64,000 nucleotides of DNA from Triplophysa rosa. Lineage: Eukaryota > Chordata > Actinopteri > Cypriniformes > Nemacheilidae. The stretch lies in assembly GCF_024868665.1 (NCBI RefSeq), contig NW_026634485.1, positions 1-64,000 on the forward strand. The letters are read 5' to 3'. Below the pieces are notes generated by a model. That model saw only the letters and a program-made list of their open reading frames with translations, did not search any database and was not told the DNA's origin. The translations under genes and the position numbers were made by a program. Below are positions 1 to 11,125 of this stretch, in pieces (the stretch's first letter is position 1; each line of letters starts with the position of its first letter).

Positions 1-369
1 TTTATTCATGTATATATGTATTTATTCCTACATTTATTTATTTTTACATTTATTTATTTCTACATTTATTTATTTATGTATTTCTTTGTCTGTATGCTAA
101 TGAGTGGGGGCGTGTTTCACCTCAGACATTAGCAATCGATCTCAGAGCGGCGGTGCTGAAGCTTTGAGGCCACAGGGACACCTTGTGGTGTGACCAAACG
201 AAACGAGGTTGACGAAGTTGCATAGAGAAGGCAATCTAGTCATTTAATATCACCCTAACTGTATGTAGATAGGGTTACCACACATAGCCTACATACTCTT
301 TATTAGGGACATTGCCGTAAAACATTATTCGGTCGAGATTTCTAAAATGTCTTTGCACACATGAACAGA
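1..369. other. AT-rich low-complexity DNA, no gene
   Basis: Positions 1-90 are a degenerate tandem of an ATTTATTT-type unit. The rest to 369 shows no coding pattern or repeat end that I recognise. Confidence 0.6.
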
Positions 370-490
370 AACTGCCAAAACAGGTCTGCTAATGAGAACT
401 TGGAAGAATACACTTGGACATGGAAGCGCGTGAAATTATCCACTAGTGACACATTTATTGTAAATGCGCTGGATGGACTGATAAGCAGCA
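370..490. repeat. Direct repeat copy 1 (about 105 bp) beside gypsy element
   Basis: Positions 381-485 match 4939-5045 in the same orientation with few differences. The pair lies just outside the two ends of the minus-strand gypsy element. It is far too long to be a target-site duplication. It may be a tandem host repeat into which the element inserted, or part of a longer rearranged LTR. Confidence 0.75.
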
Positions 491-1032
491 GCGGTCCAAC
501 ACTAGACGGCTACAAATAAGTGAACAACACCACAAATATCCCCTTTTACTTAAATATGCTCCTGTAACCAATAAGTAACATGGAACAGAATCAACAGCAA
601 ATCTGCCATGCATCAACAATGTCACACATAATGAATTACATGAAGCAATACTGAAATGAATGCAGAAGAGTATTTAAAGTAATGAACCAACAACTTAATT
701 ACAATTCAGCACTTAACTTTCATATAAGTATATGATGGTGTGCAAGTCCATGTCAATTTCTGTGACTAGTAACATAGTCCTTTAGCCAACCTGGCTCACG
801 TCTTTGACGTTGTTCTCTGACCAGCCTCAGAAGACACTGAATTCCAGACAATGGAACATGAGAGGGCATCACGTTTCAGCATTGGCTGTCATTCCATATC
901 CAACTCTCTATTGTTCAAGGGTGCAAGACACGATGCATGCCACTTTTTTCCATCATCCAAGAGGTAAGTGTAAGGACCAACTTTTTCCTGACCTCAACTG
1001 GAGGAGTGAACTTGGATAAGCTTTTGTACCAG

Positions 1033-1827
1033 TCACAGACCCTTTTTAATGCGCACTTTATTCCCTGGTCGAAAAGAGAAATGTCGCACTCGATGCTTGT
1101 GGTCAAAGCGAGATTTCATGACATCCTGACGTGAGGAAACACGTTTCTGCAGTGGTGTCGGCTCATGACCAGAAGGTGAAGGTTTCAGGACATTGAGACG
1201 GGTACGCATTTTCCTTCCATGAATCAATTCGAATGGGGAAACACCTGTTACAGCATGAGGTGTAGAGCGGTAAATCTGCAGGAAGTCAGTCACTGTTGAT
1301 TTCCATGGTGCTGATTGTAGGATTGCTGATTGGATTGTACTCTTGAGAACCCTGTGAAAGCGTTCAATAGCACCATTTGCAGCAGGATGATACACTGAAG
1401 TACGAATGTGCTTAATATCTCTGTCTTTCAGGAACGCAGCAAACTCAGGGGAAGTGAACTGAGGCCCATTATCACTGACCAGAGTGGTCGGGTTGCCGTG
1501 TCTGCTGAAGACACAGGTAAGAAATGCAGTCACTTGTTTTGTTGCAACAGACGCAGTAAAGGCTACCTCAGGCCACTTACTATAATAGTCAGTGAGTGTC
1601 AGAGCATATCGACAGTCCCAGACAGCAATCTCGAACGGGCCCACAATGTCTATCGCCAGTTTTTCCCACGGTGCAGAAGGTAAAGGAACAGGCTGGAGTG
1701 GAACAGCAGAGGCTTTCGCAGTTTTGTCCAGAGAAAGACATAAATGACAAGCAGCAATTTTCTCCCTCACAAATGTGTCCATGTTTGGCCACCAATACAT
1801 CTCACGCAGGCGTTGCTTCGTTCTCAC
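1033..1827 (-). pseudogene. gypsy integrase remnant
   Basis: A minus-strand frame of 264 residues. It begins inside the HHCC zinc-binding region (the CHLC pair is visible) and covers the catalytic core, with D in LAIDIVGP, D in LVSDNGPQF and E in NGAIERFHR. The C-terminal region (VRIKKGL) follows. The core is unbroken, but the frame is cut off from RNase H by a frameshift and from its own start. Confidence 0.85.
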
Positions 1828-2591
1828 AATTCCCTGATGACCCTCATATGTGCAATACGGAACAATGACTCACGCACTTTTCCAGGCACAACCAGTCTAG
1901 ATCCTCTAAACACAAACTCAGCTTGCACCCTGAACTCATGTCGGAGCTTGTAGTATGGACGAATCACAGGATCCACAGCAGCAGAAGATGAAGGCCATTT
2001 ACTCGCAATTTGTGCGCGCAACGCAGAGAGTTCAGAACAGTGAGCAGAGGCAGTAGCAAATTCTTCCTGGGATATGGCAATCGGACCAGAAGACAGTAAA
2101 GCAACAAACTCGGGTTCTGTATCCGACTCAGCATCCAAAGGAAGAGGCAAAGGCAAGCGGGATAAACAACCTGCAGTGTAGTTCTCAGATCCATCACGAT
2201 ACTCAACTATGTAGTCGAAACAGAGCAACCGAGCAGCCCACCGAGCAATACGCATACCAGCTCTATCAGTCCCTTTTGTGGTCAGCAGTGTCGTTAACGC
2301 TTGATGGTCAGTCCGCAACGTAAATCTGCGACCCCACAAGTACGTTCTCCATTTTTCCACCGCCCAGACACACGCCAGAGCCTCCTTTTCAACAGTGGAG
2401 TATTTCTGTTCAGCTGAGGACAGTGTTCTGGATGTGAAAGCGACAGTATGTTCTTGACCATCAGTGCCAATTTGAGCGAAGACAGCACCTAGTCCATATG
2501 CAGACGCGTCAGTAGAAATGACCACCGGCATCTCCGGGTCAAACAGTATAAGCGCAGGACTGTGAACCAGCAGCTTCTTCACATCATCCAA
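1824..2591 (-). pseudogene. gypsy RNase H remnant
   Basis: A minus-strand frame continuing the RT across one stop codon. It contains the RNase H start ISTDASAYGLGAV, the EKEALACVWAVEKWR segment and the RTDHQAL motif, in the order seen in Ty3/gypsy RNase H. The later part leads to the integrase zinc-binding region, where a frameshift near 1825 breaks the frame. Confidence 0.85.
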
Positions 2592-2594
2592 GCT

Positions 2595-4039
2595 TTATTG
2601 AGCATCATCAGACCAGCGAAATCCACTCTCATCTCTCAAGCACTCACGCAGAGGCATCACCACGGAAGCGAAATTAGGAATTAATTTGTTGTACCAGGAG
2701 AGAAGACCCAGCAAAGAACGCAACTGAACAGCATCCGTTGGTGCAGGTGCATTGATTATTGCAGATAGATGTTCCTGATCCAACTGAATACCCTGCGACG
2801 TCACCATGTGGCCTAGAAACTTCAAGCTCTGTTTTCTGAATTGACATTTTGACTCATTCAACACCAACCCAGCATCTTTGAGATGTTGCATCACCTTCTC
2901 TAGCGCTTGATCATGTTCTTGCAGCGAGCGTCCCCACACAATGATGTCGTCCAGATAATTTGCAACGTTCTGGATTCCTTTTAGAATGATGTCCATCATC
3001 TTTTGGAATGCAGCTGGAGCAGACGCCAAGCCATAAGGTACCCTGCAGAATCTGAAGAGGCCCTCGTGTGTAAGAAAAGCAGTGAGGTCCCGGCAATCTT
3101 CATGAAGAGGTACCTGATGGTATGCACTTTCCAAGTCTATAGTTGAAAACACAGTCGCACCTTGCAGTAATGTCATCATCTCCTCCATGTGTGGCAATGG
3201 GTAACTGTCTACTATAACTGCCTTGTTGGGCCCTCGCAAGTCCACACACATGCGGATCCCCCCGTTTCCTTTTGGACCACATCAATCGGAGAAACCCATG
3301 GAGAAGAATCAATCCGTTCGATCACACCAGCCTGTAAGAGACGTTCCAGTTCTGCGGAAACAGCATCTCTCACGGAGAAAGGTAAGCGACGCAATTTGCA
3401 TTTGACAGGAGGTACAGAGTCAGAAATGTTCACCTTGTGCGTGAAGTTGTTCAAACAGCCTAATGCAGCACACTGTGATGGAGAAGTGGAGAGAGCACAG
3501 ACTGGAGCGGATTGTGCCGACGGCAGCACAGTGTGTCCAGTAATTTGCAGCTGAAGTCCCTTAATCAGATCCATGCCTAGCAAAGCAGTGCCAGTGTCAA
3601 CAATGAAGAAGTGTGCAGGACAGGTAATGCCATATTTAGTGACTGTAGCAGATAAACATCCTAGTACTGAAATCGGCTCTTGTAAGTAAGTAACTAAACG
3701 GGCAGCAGGGGCTTGCAACGGCACAGTGCGAAAATGCTGTTCATACAGTTGTTTCGGCAGGATGGACACAGACGAACCAGAGTCCACAGTAAGTTGAAGA
3801 GACACAGGGGTAGCAGCAGGTGAGGCATGTACGGTCACTTCACACATCAGACGGTCAGTCGCTCCAGGCAGATGGAGAATACAGACCTCTGGCAATTCAA
3901 CTGAATGCACTGAATGAGTAGGAGCAGAACGGCAGACTCGTGCAAAATGTCCAATCTTATTGCAATTCTTACATTTAGCAGATGCAGCGGGGCAGTTCTG
4001 TGCTTTGCAAGATGTCCAGCAGAGCCACAGCGAAAGCAT
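2595..4039 (-). pseudogene. gypsy protease and reverse transcriptase remnant
   Basis: Two overlapping minus-strand frames. The first (3212-4039) has the zinc knuckle and then an aspartic protease site reading VDSGSSVS, so DSG where DTG is usual. The second (2595-3251) is the RT palm, with LDLRGPN-type and STIDLESAYHQ motifs and the catalytic YLDD box. The two join by a frameshift near 3250. The second frame ends at one in-frame TAA before RNase H, so the polyprotein is broken. Confidence 0.85.
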
Positions 4040-4795
4040 GTTCGAGCTGACGGAGCAGAAGCAGGTGGTTTTGATGAGGTACGTGCTTTGAATTTGGCCT
4101 TAGGACGCTGTCGTCCAGAAGCAGGAGTGGCATGTACAACTTGAACTGGAGCGAAGTTACTCGTAGCCAGCGATTTCGCCTGAGCATCAGCGGTCTCTAG
4201 CTGTGTGGCAAGTTAATTGCAGTCTCCAGTGTCAATTTAGATTCCACTAATAATCTTTCACGAATGCGAGGGTTAGCAATATTTTCAACAAGTTGATCAC
4301 GCAACATATCGTCAAGATTGTCAGCAAATTCACAAGTAGTCCTAAATCTCTTAATGCAGCAATGTATTGTACTACGTTTCATCTATCCTCTTATGCGTTT
4401 CCTGAAAGCATGTCTTTCCACGACCACATTTCTTTTCGGAACGAAGTGTTGTTCCAAAGCCGTAATAGCATCAGCTAGATCGTCACCGGTATTGGGCAGT
4501 GTATAAAACAATCTCTGACCTTCGGTTCGAGGCAGTGAAGAAGCAAAGCACGTTTTCTGGCTTCTGAACATAAATCCCCAGTAGCATTGATGACTAGCAT
4601 GTAGTTCCGGAACATTTTCAGCCATGTGACTAGCGGTATAGCAGGCTCACCGGGACAAGGCAAAAAAGGATTGGGAAATGGAGCACTTACTGAAGCCATC
4701 CTCAAAAAATCTTGTAAAAAAAAAGTCCTCGTCGCCAATTTGTTATGTCTTAATGCAGACAAGAAGCTGGAGACCGTGATTCCTTTTAGTAACAT
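3975..4795 (-). pseudogene. gypsy Gag remnant
   Basis: Minus-strand fragments in several frames make up a Gag-like protein. The N-terminal part (4475-4795) begins close to the primer binding site and the middle parts are at 4383-4625 and 4197-4382. A CCHC zinc knuckle (C-x2-C-x4-H-x4-C, CKNCNKIGHFARVC) follows near 3960 at the start of the protease frame. The knuckle is typical of retroelement nucleocapsid. Broken by frameshifts. Confidence 0.7.
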
Positions 4796-4923
4796 TTATT
4801 ACCTAACACATACAGGATAACATGCAACATGCTCGTACTCTAACTTCTTCTCTCTCCTCTGCATCTCTATGCAACTCAAATAGAGGAGTGCCACTAGCGG
4901 TACATTAATGTGACAACACCACA
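4741..4923 (-). repeat. 5' LTR of the gypsy element (183 bp)
   Basis: Read on the minus strand it starts TGTGGTGTTG and ends GACATAACA. It is followed at once by AATTGGCGACGAGGAC (down to about 4725), where a Ty3/gypsy primer binding site is expected. The same TGTGGTGTTG start follows the purine tract at the other end (inner edge 534), but that copy is truncated. Confidence 0.7.
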
Positions 4924-4932
4924 CAAACTGCA

Positions 4933-5045
4933 CAACAACAGGTCTGCTATGAGACACTTGGAAGAATACACTTGGACATGGAAGCGCGTGAAATTATCCA
5001 CTAGTGATCACATTTATTGTAAATGCGCTGGATGGAGCTGATAAG
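4933..5045. repeat. Direct repeat copy 2 (about 107 bp) beside gypsy element
   Basis: Second copy of the repeat at 381-485, same orientation, abutting the outer edge of the LTR at 4741-4923. Confidence 0.75.
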
Positions 5046-6267
5046 AACTTGAGTTGTTTGTCGATGAGACTCGCACAAACCAGCTCAGAACGCCGAGAGA
5101 AACCAGCGCATTTCACTGAAGTCTACGCAAGCATTATGATCAATGCGTTTGAAACGCGTCTGCAAATACAGTTTACATTCGCGTTTCCTAACTTTGCAAT
5201 GCATAACACGTGGCATTTCGAATGCTTAAATTATAACGCATATTTCCATAGGCGTAATTTGCGGGTGGACGGGTGGGTCATGTCCCCACCACTTTTTGCC
5301 AAAGTCAATTTTGTTGACTTGAGTGTTAATTGCTAGAGGCAATTTCTAACAACTCCGCCCATCAGTTTCAGATTGGAATAGACAAAGTGTAGAAAGCACA
5401 CGAACATCAACTTCTCCAGTGGCGTAGAGCGTAAAGCTGTGTTACCTACTTCATGTCGTCGTGGGTTCGGGACTGCTGTCCGCTGAACTTTTTCCCTTCA
5501 CATATCAGATTGTAAAGGTATTTATTTGTAATAAACGATGAAAATATTTGAAAATGGCTGTTCAAGTCATACATGTACCAAACATTTTGCGCTTAATTGC
5601 ACTTTGATGCTATATATTCGTCCTTATTGTTCTCGACATGCCGTTGCTATCGTCTATTGCAAGATTAATTACATTTTGATACTTGATAGAAAACTCAAAT
5701 AAATGGAAAAAGTCACAACTTTGTAGTTTCATGAGTTCAAAACAAAATTTAGAAAGTTTGTTGTATATTTGTAGCCTATCTGGCAATGCCCGTATAATAA
5801 GTGAAAATAAGATTTTTTTAAAGATATTATTTTTCCATCTGTTTCCCCTGTATAACTTACTTGAATGTTTGTCCTTATTAGCAGGGGGTTCCCAAACGTC
5901 TCAATCCTTGACCCAGCAACAGGTAATCTGTGTCAAACACACATTTTTAACATGGGGAAAACACATTCGTTTCAGTAGTTTTTATTTTATCACAAATTAA
6001 TACATTTAATTACGCACGGCAACAGCCATCCTTACATATAATAAAGCACAACATGCTTTAAATGATCTATTAATGAAAACATGATATAGTTTAAAAACAA
6101 ATGGAAGCAGATCTGATATGTGGAAATTTAGAATAGTGAGTTTAGCGGATTCGTACGGTGGCGTATTGCTGCCACGTATTTTTCCACTCAATTATGTCGT
6201 TAAAATGAGATAATATGTCGTTTAAACGAAATAATATGTCGTTTTAAAATATATTTATTTTTAATAT
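5046..6267. other. Intergenic or intronic DNA, one SINE-like head
   Basis: No coding region is supported. The stretch holds a possible tRNA-derived SINE head near 5420 and, at 6186-6245, three close copies of an AATATGTCGTTT-type motif. Confidence 0.5.
5420..5550 (+). repeat. Possible tRNA-derived SINE head
   Basis: TGGCGTAGAGCG at 5420-5431 resembles an RNA polymerase III A box, and GGGTTCGGGACT at 5463-5474 resembles a B box, with spacing usual for tRNA-derived promoters. No cloverleaf or tail was established, so this is tentative. Confidence 0.3.
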
Positions 6268-6694
6268 TGTCACTTTTGGAATTCCATAAAAACCCTCTTG
6301 TATCCCTCGCTATTGATTGCTTATTAGTTCATGCCCCGCACCTGTTCCTTCTTGATTTGCTCCCCTTTAAAAAGCCCTCATGTCTATTGTCTTGTGCTCG
6401 TTCGTTGTGTATTCTTGCTGTGATCCATGGTGTGTATACCGGTCCTCTCATGTGCCTTCCTGTTCCTCATGCATGTGTCCTGTTGTGAATTCCTCCGTCT
6501 AGTCTTAGTAAGTGTTGAGTTTAGTTCATGTCTAGTGTTTGGTTAGTAGTGTTTAGTTAGTCTTGGTCTCTGTTTTATTGTTGTAATTGCTTTGCCCCCT
6601 CGTGGGTTCTTGTTTTGTGTTTTATTGTTAATAAACCCTTTTTGTTAACCCGAAACTGCTGCCTGCAATTGGGTTCTTCCCCGTGTTCATGACC
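6268..6694 (+). mobile_element. Solo LTR, TGTCAC family, copy 1
   Basis: Starts TGTCACTT and ends near TTCATGAC, with an internal AATAAA near 6631 and the conserved end segment GGGTTCTTCC. It belongs to the same family as 24704-25228, 59406-59977 and 62166-62639. Unlike those three it shows no matching 5-bp flanks. No internal retroelement genes are attached. Confidence 0.7.
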
Positions 6695-8022
6695 CGTTTA
6701 CATCGATTACAGCAATTGCAAGTTTTGCATTACATCATTTTAAATACTGAGATGCGCAAAACCTCTTCAAGAAGCTTATTTTACTGGCATGTTGATGAAC
6801 AGTAAACCGAAAACTGCTGTGAGCTGCCAGTGTAAATCTTTACATTTATTAAATACACCAGGAATTTGTACAAGTTGTTTTTTGCTTAAAGATAATAAAA
6901 TAAGTCAAGTAAAATAAAGAGAATTTCAGTAAACTAGTTTTTTTTTCTTCTTAAGTTTTTACTGTTCCTGTCACATAAGCACAAAACAATCAAAAAACAC
7001 TTTAATGCGCCGAATCCATCAGAACCGAACCGAAAACCGTGGGCCAAAACTTAGGTTCGTATTGAACCGTGGGTGAGCTGTATTGTTGCATCCGTACAAT
7101 CTATCGTGACATTCAACACAGAACATGAAAACACAGATGAACAATCAGACGTACAGATCACTGTTAGTTACTCACAATCAGTATAATAATCTAATTTTCT
7201 TGACATTCAACACAGAACATGAGAGCACTGATGGTGTTTAAATTCTCATGACTTTTACCCGAAGCAGTCGGCCCCAGGCTTTACGATTCCTACATCAGAT
7301 CCCGACTGCACCTAATCCTCTATCACCTACACAAACCCTCTCTTCACTGTCTCCGAAGGCATTTATCAGCCTTACCTCACACCTGGTGGCCACATGGGGC
7401 AGTTTTTTTTATCTCATCACCATAGCAAACACACTCTTTGCTCTCTGAGGCATAGCCTTCGCAGGTGCACTGAACCGTTTGCCAGGTGCGTTAGCGTGTA
7501 TCCGTGATAGACATTGCAGTGTTGTAAGGAACTGAACTCATGTAATTCGGCCTTACATCAAAACATGCCATTGACCGCGTTTACATGGACGTCAGTAATC
7601 AAATTATTTGCCTTATTCTGAGTAAACTAATATTATGATTAAGGTGTTTACATGAGTTGCTTTAAGAATATACCTTTCATGTTCCTGTTTTACATGTTAC
7701 ACTACATAGTTCGATTAATGGCATACGTCATTACGTCCCTAAGCGATGCCGTTCGACATCAATTTCATGTATCAACAAACAGTTCGTCTTCGCCATGGTA
7801 CCACAGTTTTTGGTGTTTCATTTATTTTCTAGAATTGTTGGCATCTTTCTTGTTTCCCGTTCGGACCAAAAATGTGCTTTCTTGCTTGAAGCCATGTTGT
7901 TTGCCGTGAAACGAAAAGGCTGTCCACTGCCGTGCGTGTGTGTAACATGTCGCAAAGTGCCGCAAAAGTTCCTATGCGCCGGTAATAGTGCGATTAACTG
8001 TGTACATGTCTATACCGAACTT
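6695..8022. other. Non-coding DNA with transposon scraps
   Basis: No gene seen. Positions 7572-7690 contain two GTTTACATG segments resembling teleost MITE ends. Positions 7080-7250 repeat GACATTCAACACAGAACATG twice about 100 bp apart. Confidence 0.45.
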
Positions 8023-8190
8023 CAGTGGTGTAAAGTATTGGAGTAAATGTACTTAGTTACTTTACTTAAGTATCTTTTTGGCTACTTTGTAGTTGTACTG
8101 AGTATTAAAGATATTAGCAACTTTTACTCTCTACTTAACTACATTTTTGAACAAGTATATGTACTCTTTACTCCACTACATTTGTAATGA
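8023..8190 (+). mobile_element. MITE fragment (GTGTAAAGTA type)
   Basis: CAGTGGTGTAAAGTATTGGA followed by ACTTAGTTACTTTACTTAAG is a motif widespread in teleost genomes as a short non-autonomous DNA transposon. Only one end is clear. Confidence 0.5.
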
Positions 8191-8811
8191 CTAATGCAAG
8201 TTACACATTACATTTTGCATGCACCTATCTTATAATTAATATTGCCATTTACAGGGTATGAAGGTACTACAATCTTGTGGATTTTGCTCTAACTTACAAA
8301 AACTTGTCAACATGGCTTCTTATATGAATATGAGTGCAGTATCAGGTAGATGTCAATCGCTGGCGGTTTACACACGGTTAGCCCTTACCGCTATTTCTAC
8401 AGTAATATATTGGCAACACTGTTGCCAGCTAGTTACTGTAGGTCACACATCTACAAAAGCTCTTATTTTTAAAACTAACTCTTCCTAAATGTGCTCTAAA
8501 CATGTTTGCTCAAAATTTGACCATGTGGTGGGACTATTGCCATGAAGTGATGTAAACCAGTAAAAAGAATGTATAGTATTTCAATTTTCAAAAGTGCTCT
8601 CACACTATATAGACAAAATATTAACCTATAGAATGAGTCGGACACAGAGAAATGAACAATCCACATATGAATCTCAACAATGGTGACAATCAACTGAACA
8701 GCTTCATGCTGCAATGCATGCTGGGTACATAGTACAAAACTCATTCATGATTGTTTGTCACCATTGATGAGGTTTGTATGTCAAGTGTCTAATTGTGTCT
8801 CAATTGCAAAG
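8191..8811. other. Non-coding DNA, nothing recognised
   Basis: No conserved frame, RNA gene or repeat end was recognised between the MITE and the assembly gap. Confidence 0.5.
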
Positions 8812-8850
8812 NNNNNNNNNNNNNNNNNNNNNNNNNNNNNNNNNNNNNNN
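8812..8850. other. Assembly gap (39 N)
   Basis: A run of 39 undefined bases sits directly against a tandem repeat, the usual reason for such a gap. True gap size is unknown. Confidence 0.99.
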
Positions 8851-9560
8851 TCTTGAAAATAGCATAAATATCTAGTCCATAATAAATGCTACTGGATCTT
8901 AAAACTAGATACAAATAGACTTTTTAGCTTTTTATAATAATTTAATAATAAACAAGTTAGTGAAAACTGCATTAAAACTAGAATATTTGAACTTAAATCT
9001 AGTCACAAAAATACTATTGAGTCTTATAAAAAGAAAATATTTATTTATTTTTAAGCATGTTTGTCTAGTTTTAAGCACTGAATGATAATAATTCTAGGAA
9101 AAATTGCATTAAAACTAGAATAATTAAACTTAAATCTAGTCACTAAAAATGCTACTGGGTCTTATAAAGAGAGAAAATTGTTTATTTATAAGCATTTTTG
9201 TCTAGTTTTAAGCACTGAATGATAATAATTCTAGGAAAAATTGCATTAAAACTAGAATAATTAAACTTAAATCTAGTCACTAAAAATATTATTGGGTCTT
9301 ATAAAAAGTTTTTTTTCAGCATGTTTGTCTAGTTTTAAGCACTGAATGATAATAATTCTAGGAAAAATTGCATTAAAACTAGAATAGTTCAACTTAAATC
9401 TAGTCAATAAAAATACTGCTGGGTCTTAAAACTAGACATACATGCTTAAAATTAAACAGTTTTCTCTTTTTATAAGCAATGAATAATAATATTTTTAGGA
9501 ACAAATTGCATCAAAACTAGAATATTTAACCTTAAATCCAGCTTATTTAGATTTTTTTTA
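8851..9560. repeat. Tandem repeat, unit about 137 bp, at least five copies
   Basis: The phrase ATTAAAACTAGAA recurs at 8971, 9108, 9245, 9372 and (one change) 9510, giving spacings of 137, 137, 127 and 138. Each unit also holds CTTAAATCTAGTCA and TGTCTAGTTTTAAGC. The array probably extends into the N gap. It lies downstream of the 3' end of gene A. Confidence 0.9.
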
Positions 9561-9661
9561 AGATCACAAAAACCTAAAATGAGATGAAAATTCTCAAAAT
9601 AAACATCCCCCTTACCCCCACTTTAAAATGAAGAAAAAAGAACACATAGCTTTGCTGAACA

Positions 9662-9667
9662 TTTATT
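9662..9667 (-). terminator. Possible poly(A) signal of gene A
   Basis: AATAAA on the minus strand about 1.1 kb beyond the original end of gene A. AATAAA is common by chance in AT-rich DNA, so this is only a candidate. Confidence 0.3.
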
Positions 9668-9898
9668 AAATACAATTCTCCAACGTTTGTCCTTTAAAAC
9701 AACTGGAGCATATAAAAGCAGGATAAACTGCTTTTATATGTAGTTTTTTTTTATGCTTTTAAGGCTAACTTACAATTTTACAAAAATAAAATACTTGGCA
9801 GATTTACAGCAAATCATGCGCAAAAATAATGTGCCTCATACACAACCTCAAACGACAGTCATTTAAACTTCAGACAGCAATGTACTGCATTAAAAAGA

Positions 9899-10197
9899 TA
9901 GTGATCCAAAAATGAAAATTCATACTCAAACCTTTATGTTCTTTCAATCCTTTGTTGAGTACAGAAGATGATATTTTGGCGAATATCTGTAGCCAGACAA
10001 TTGATGGAAGCCATCGACTTAAAGCATGAAACAAAAAATACTGTGAAAGTCAATGGCTACCATCAACTGTCTAGTTACCAACTTTCTCCAAAATATTTTC
10101 TTCTGTAGTCAACAGAACAAATAAACTCAAACAAGTTTGAAACAACATAAGGGTGAGTATGAGGACCATTTTCATTTTTTGGTCAACTATACCTTTA
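9899..10197. mobile_element. MITE with imperfect terminal inverted repeats
   Basis: The left end (GTGATCCAAAAATGAAAATT) and right end (AAAATGGTCCTCATACTCAC when complemented) form an imperfect inverted repeat around an internal foldback with CATCAA/TTGATGG segments. This is the teleost GATAGTT...AAAATGAAAATT family. It lies in the presumed 3' untranslated region of gene A. Confidence 0.65.
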
Positions 10198-10531
10198 ATG
10201 TATGGCAGTTTCACAAATTAACATTTTCCTCTTACACAACTGGGGTATAGCAAAATAGGATGAACAGTTTAAAACTAAGACTGACCAACTAAAACTTTTC
10301 TTTTAAAAAAATAAAAACACTGGCACAGAATGTCACTGTAACCTCAAACAGTAGTCCGAAGTTACAAACAGCAATTATTCAAATGTATTGCATTATAGTG
10401 TATGTCAGAGACATGAAACACTACCGAAAATGGGGGAAAAAAACTAACAGCACAAATCAAGTGCAAATGGAAGAAAACAAAAAACACTGCAGCTGTCTAA
10501 CAACCTCAGACATACAACAGGTTTGAAACAG

Positions 10532-10860
10532 TTATTAGTCAACAAACATTCTCCATTCTTGAATGACCTTTTTGTATGACGGGGTTGCATCCTGATCGTG
10601 GATGGCATCTCTCAGAACTTGTGTTTTTTTTTTTCCCCTGATTTTTTTAAATATTCTGTGTCTATCAGTTAAAATAAACCCACCATAAAATTATAGACCC
10701 TTCATTTGTTTGTAAGTAGGCAAACTTACAAAATCAGCAGGGGATCAAATACTTATTTCCCTCACTGTATTAGTCATTCAAACATTCTCCATTCTTGAAT
10801 GACCTTTTTGTATGACGGGGTTGCATCCTGATTGTGGATGGCATCTCTCAGAACTTGTGT
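10532..10860. repeat. Duplication of gene A's last coding end around a Tc1 fragment
   Basis: Positions 10545-10620 and 10785-10860 are nearly identical and both encode, on the minus strand, the C-terminal DQDATPSYKKVIQEWRMF-type segment of gene A. Between them is a Tc1-like transposon end. The outer copy (10545-10620) is surplus. Confidence 0.85.
10625..10769 (-). mobile_element. Tc1-like transposon end fragment
   Basis: On the minus strand it starts (from 10767) CAGTGAGGGAAATAAGTATT, a recognisable teleost Tc1-like terminal repeat, and runs through GATCCCCTGCTGATTTTG. A TA dinucleotide lies at the outer end. The element body and the other end are missing. Confidence 0.75.
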
Positions 10861-10887
10861 TTGCAACACAGACAACTTTGGATATGT
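10774..10887 (-). pseudogene. Displaced C-terminus of gene A
   Basis: Minus-strand codons for 37 residues (starting TYPKLSVLQTQ, ending EWRMFE, stop at 10774-10776). They would follow directly on HL at the end of exon 8 if the repeat at 10891-11125 and one 4-bp duplication were absent. With the insertion present this part is separated from the gene by an earlier stop codon. Confidence 0.85.
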
Positions 10888-10890
10888 GAG

Positions 10891-11125
10891 ATTTAGATTT
10901 AGATTCAACTTTATTGTCATTGCACATGTACAAGTACAAGGCAACGAAATGTGACCTCTGCATTTAACCCATCCAGAGAGTAGTGAACACACGCACAGCA
11001 AGTGGTGAACACACGTACCCCCGGAGCAGTGGGCAGCTATCACTGCAGTGCGCGGGGAGCAAGTAGGGGTAAGGTGCCTTGCTCAAGGGCACCTCAGTTG
11101 TTACCCGCCGGCCCTGGGAATCAAC
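10891..11125 (-). mobile_element. LINE/SINE-type insertion in gene A's last exon
   Basis: A 235-bp interspersed repeat with an AATAAAGTTGAATC tail and short ATTTAG repeats at its minus-strand 3' end, flanked on both sides by TGAG (10887-10890 and 11126-11129), a 4-bp target duplication. The body includes GCCTTGCTCAAGGGCAC and CAGTGGGCAGCTATCACTGC, segments common in teleost genomes. It is inserted in the sense direction of gene A and brings a stop codon (11121-11123) and an AATAAA (10910-10915). Confidence 0.85.

Larger units (their letters stand above)
500..4923 (-). mobile_element. Decayed Ty3/gypsy LTR retrotransposon
   Basis: The element reads on the minus strand: LTR (4741-4923), gag, protease, reverse transcriptase, RNase H, integrase, then an untranslated stretch (549-1032) and a purine-rich tract at 535-548 (minus-strand AAAAGGGGATAT) next to the start of the other LTR, which survives only as a stub of about 35 bp. 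The protease-RT-RNase H-integrase order is that of Ty3/gypsy. At least two frameshifts and one stop codon separate the reading frames, so it cannot be autonomous. No short target-site duplication is visible; instead 105-bp direct repeats lie outside. Confidence 0.85.

Noticed and set aside
5420..5474. Candidate tRNA gene
   Set aside because: A- and B-box-like motifs are present but no acceptor stem or anticodon arm could be paired; kept only as a weak SINE-head call.
7652..8046. Overlapping + strand frames of about 85 residues
   Set aside because: No conserved domain, and they run into a MITE; chance frames.
8851..9560. Regularly spaced repeats resembling a CRISPR array
   Set aside because: The whole 137-bp unit is conserved, with no unique spacers, and the organism is a vertebrate.
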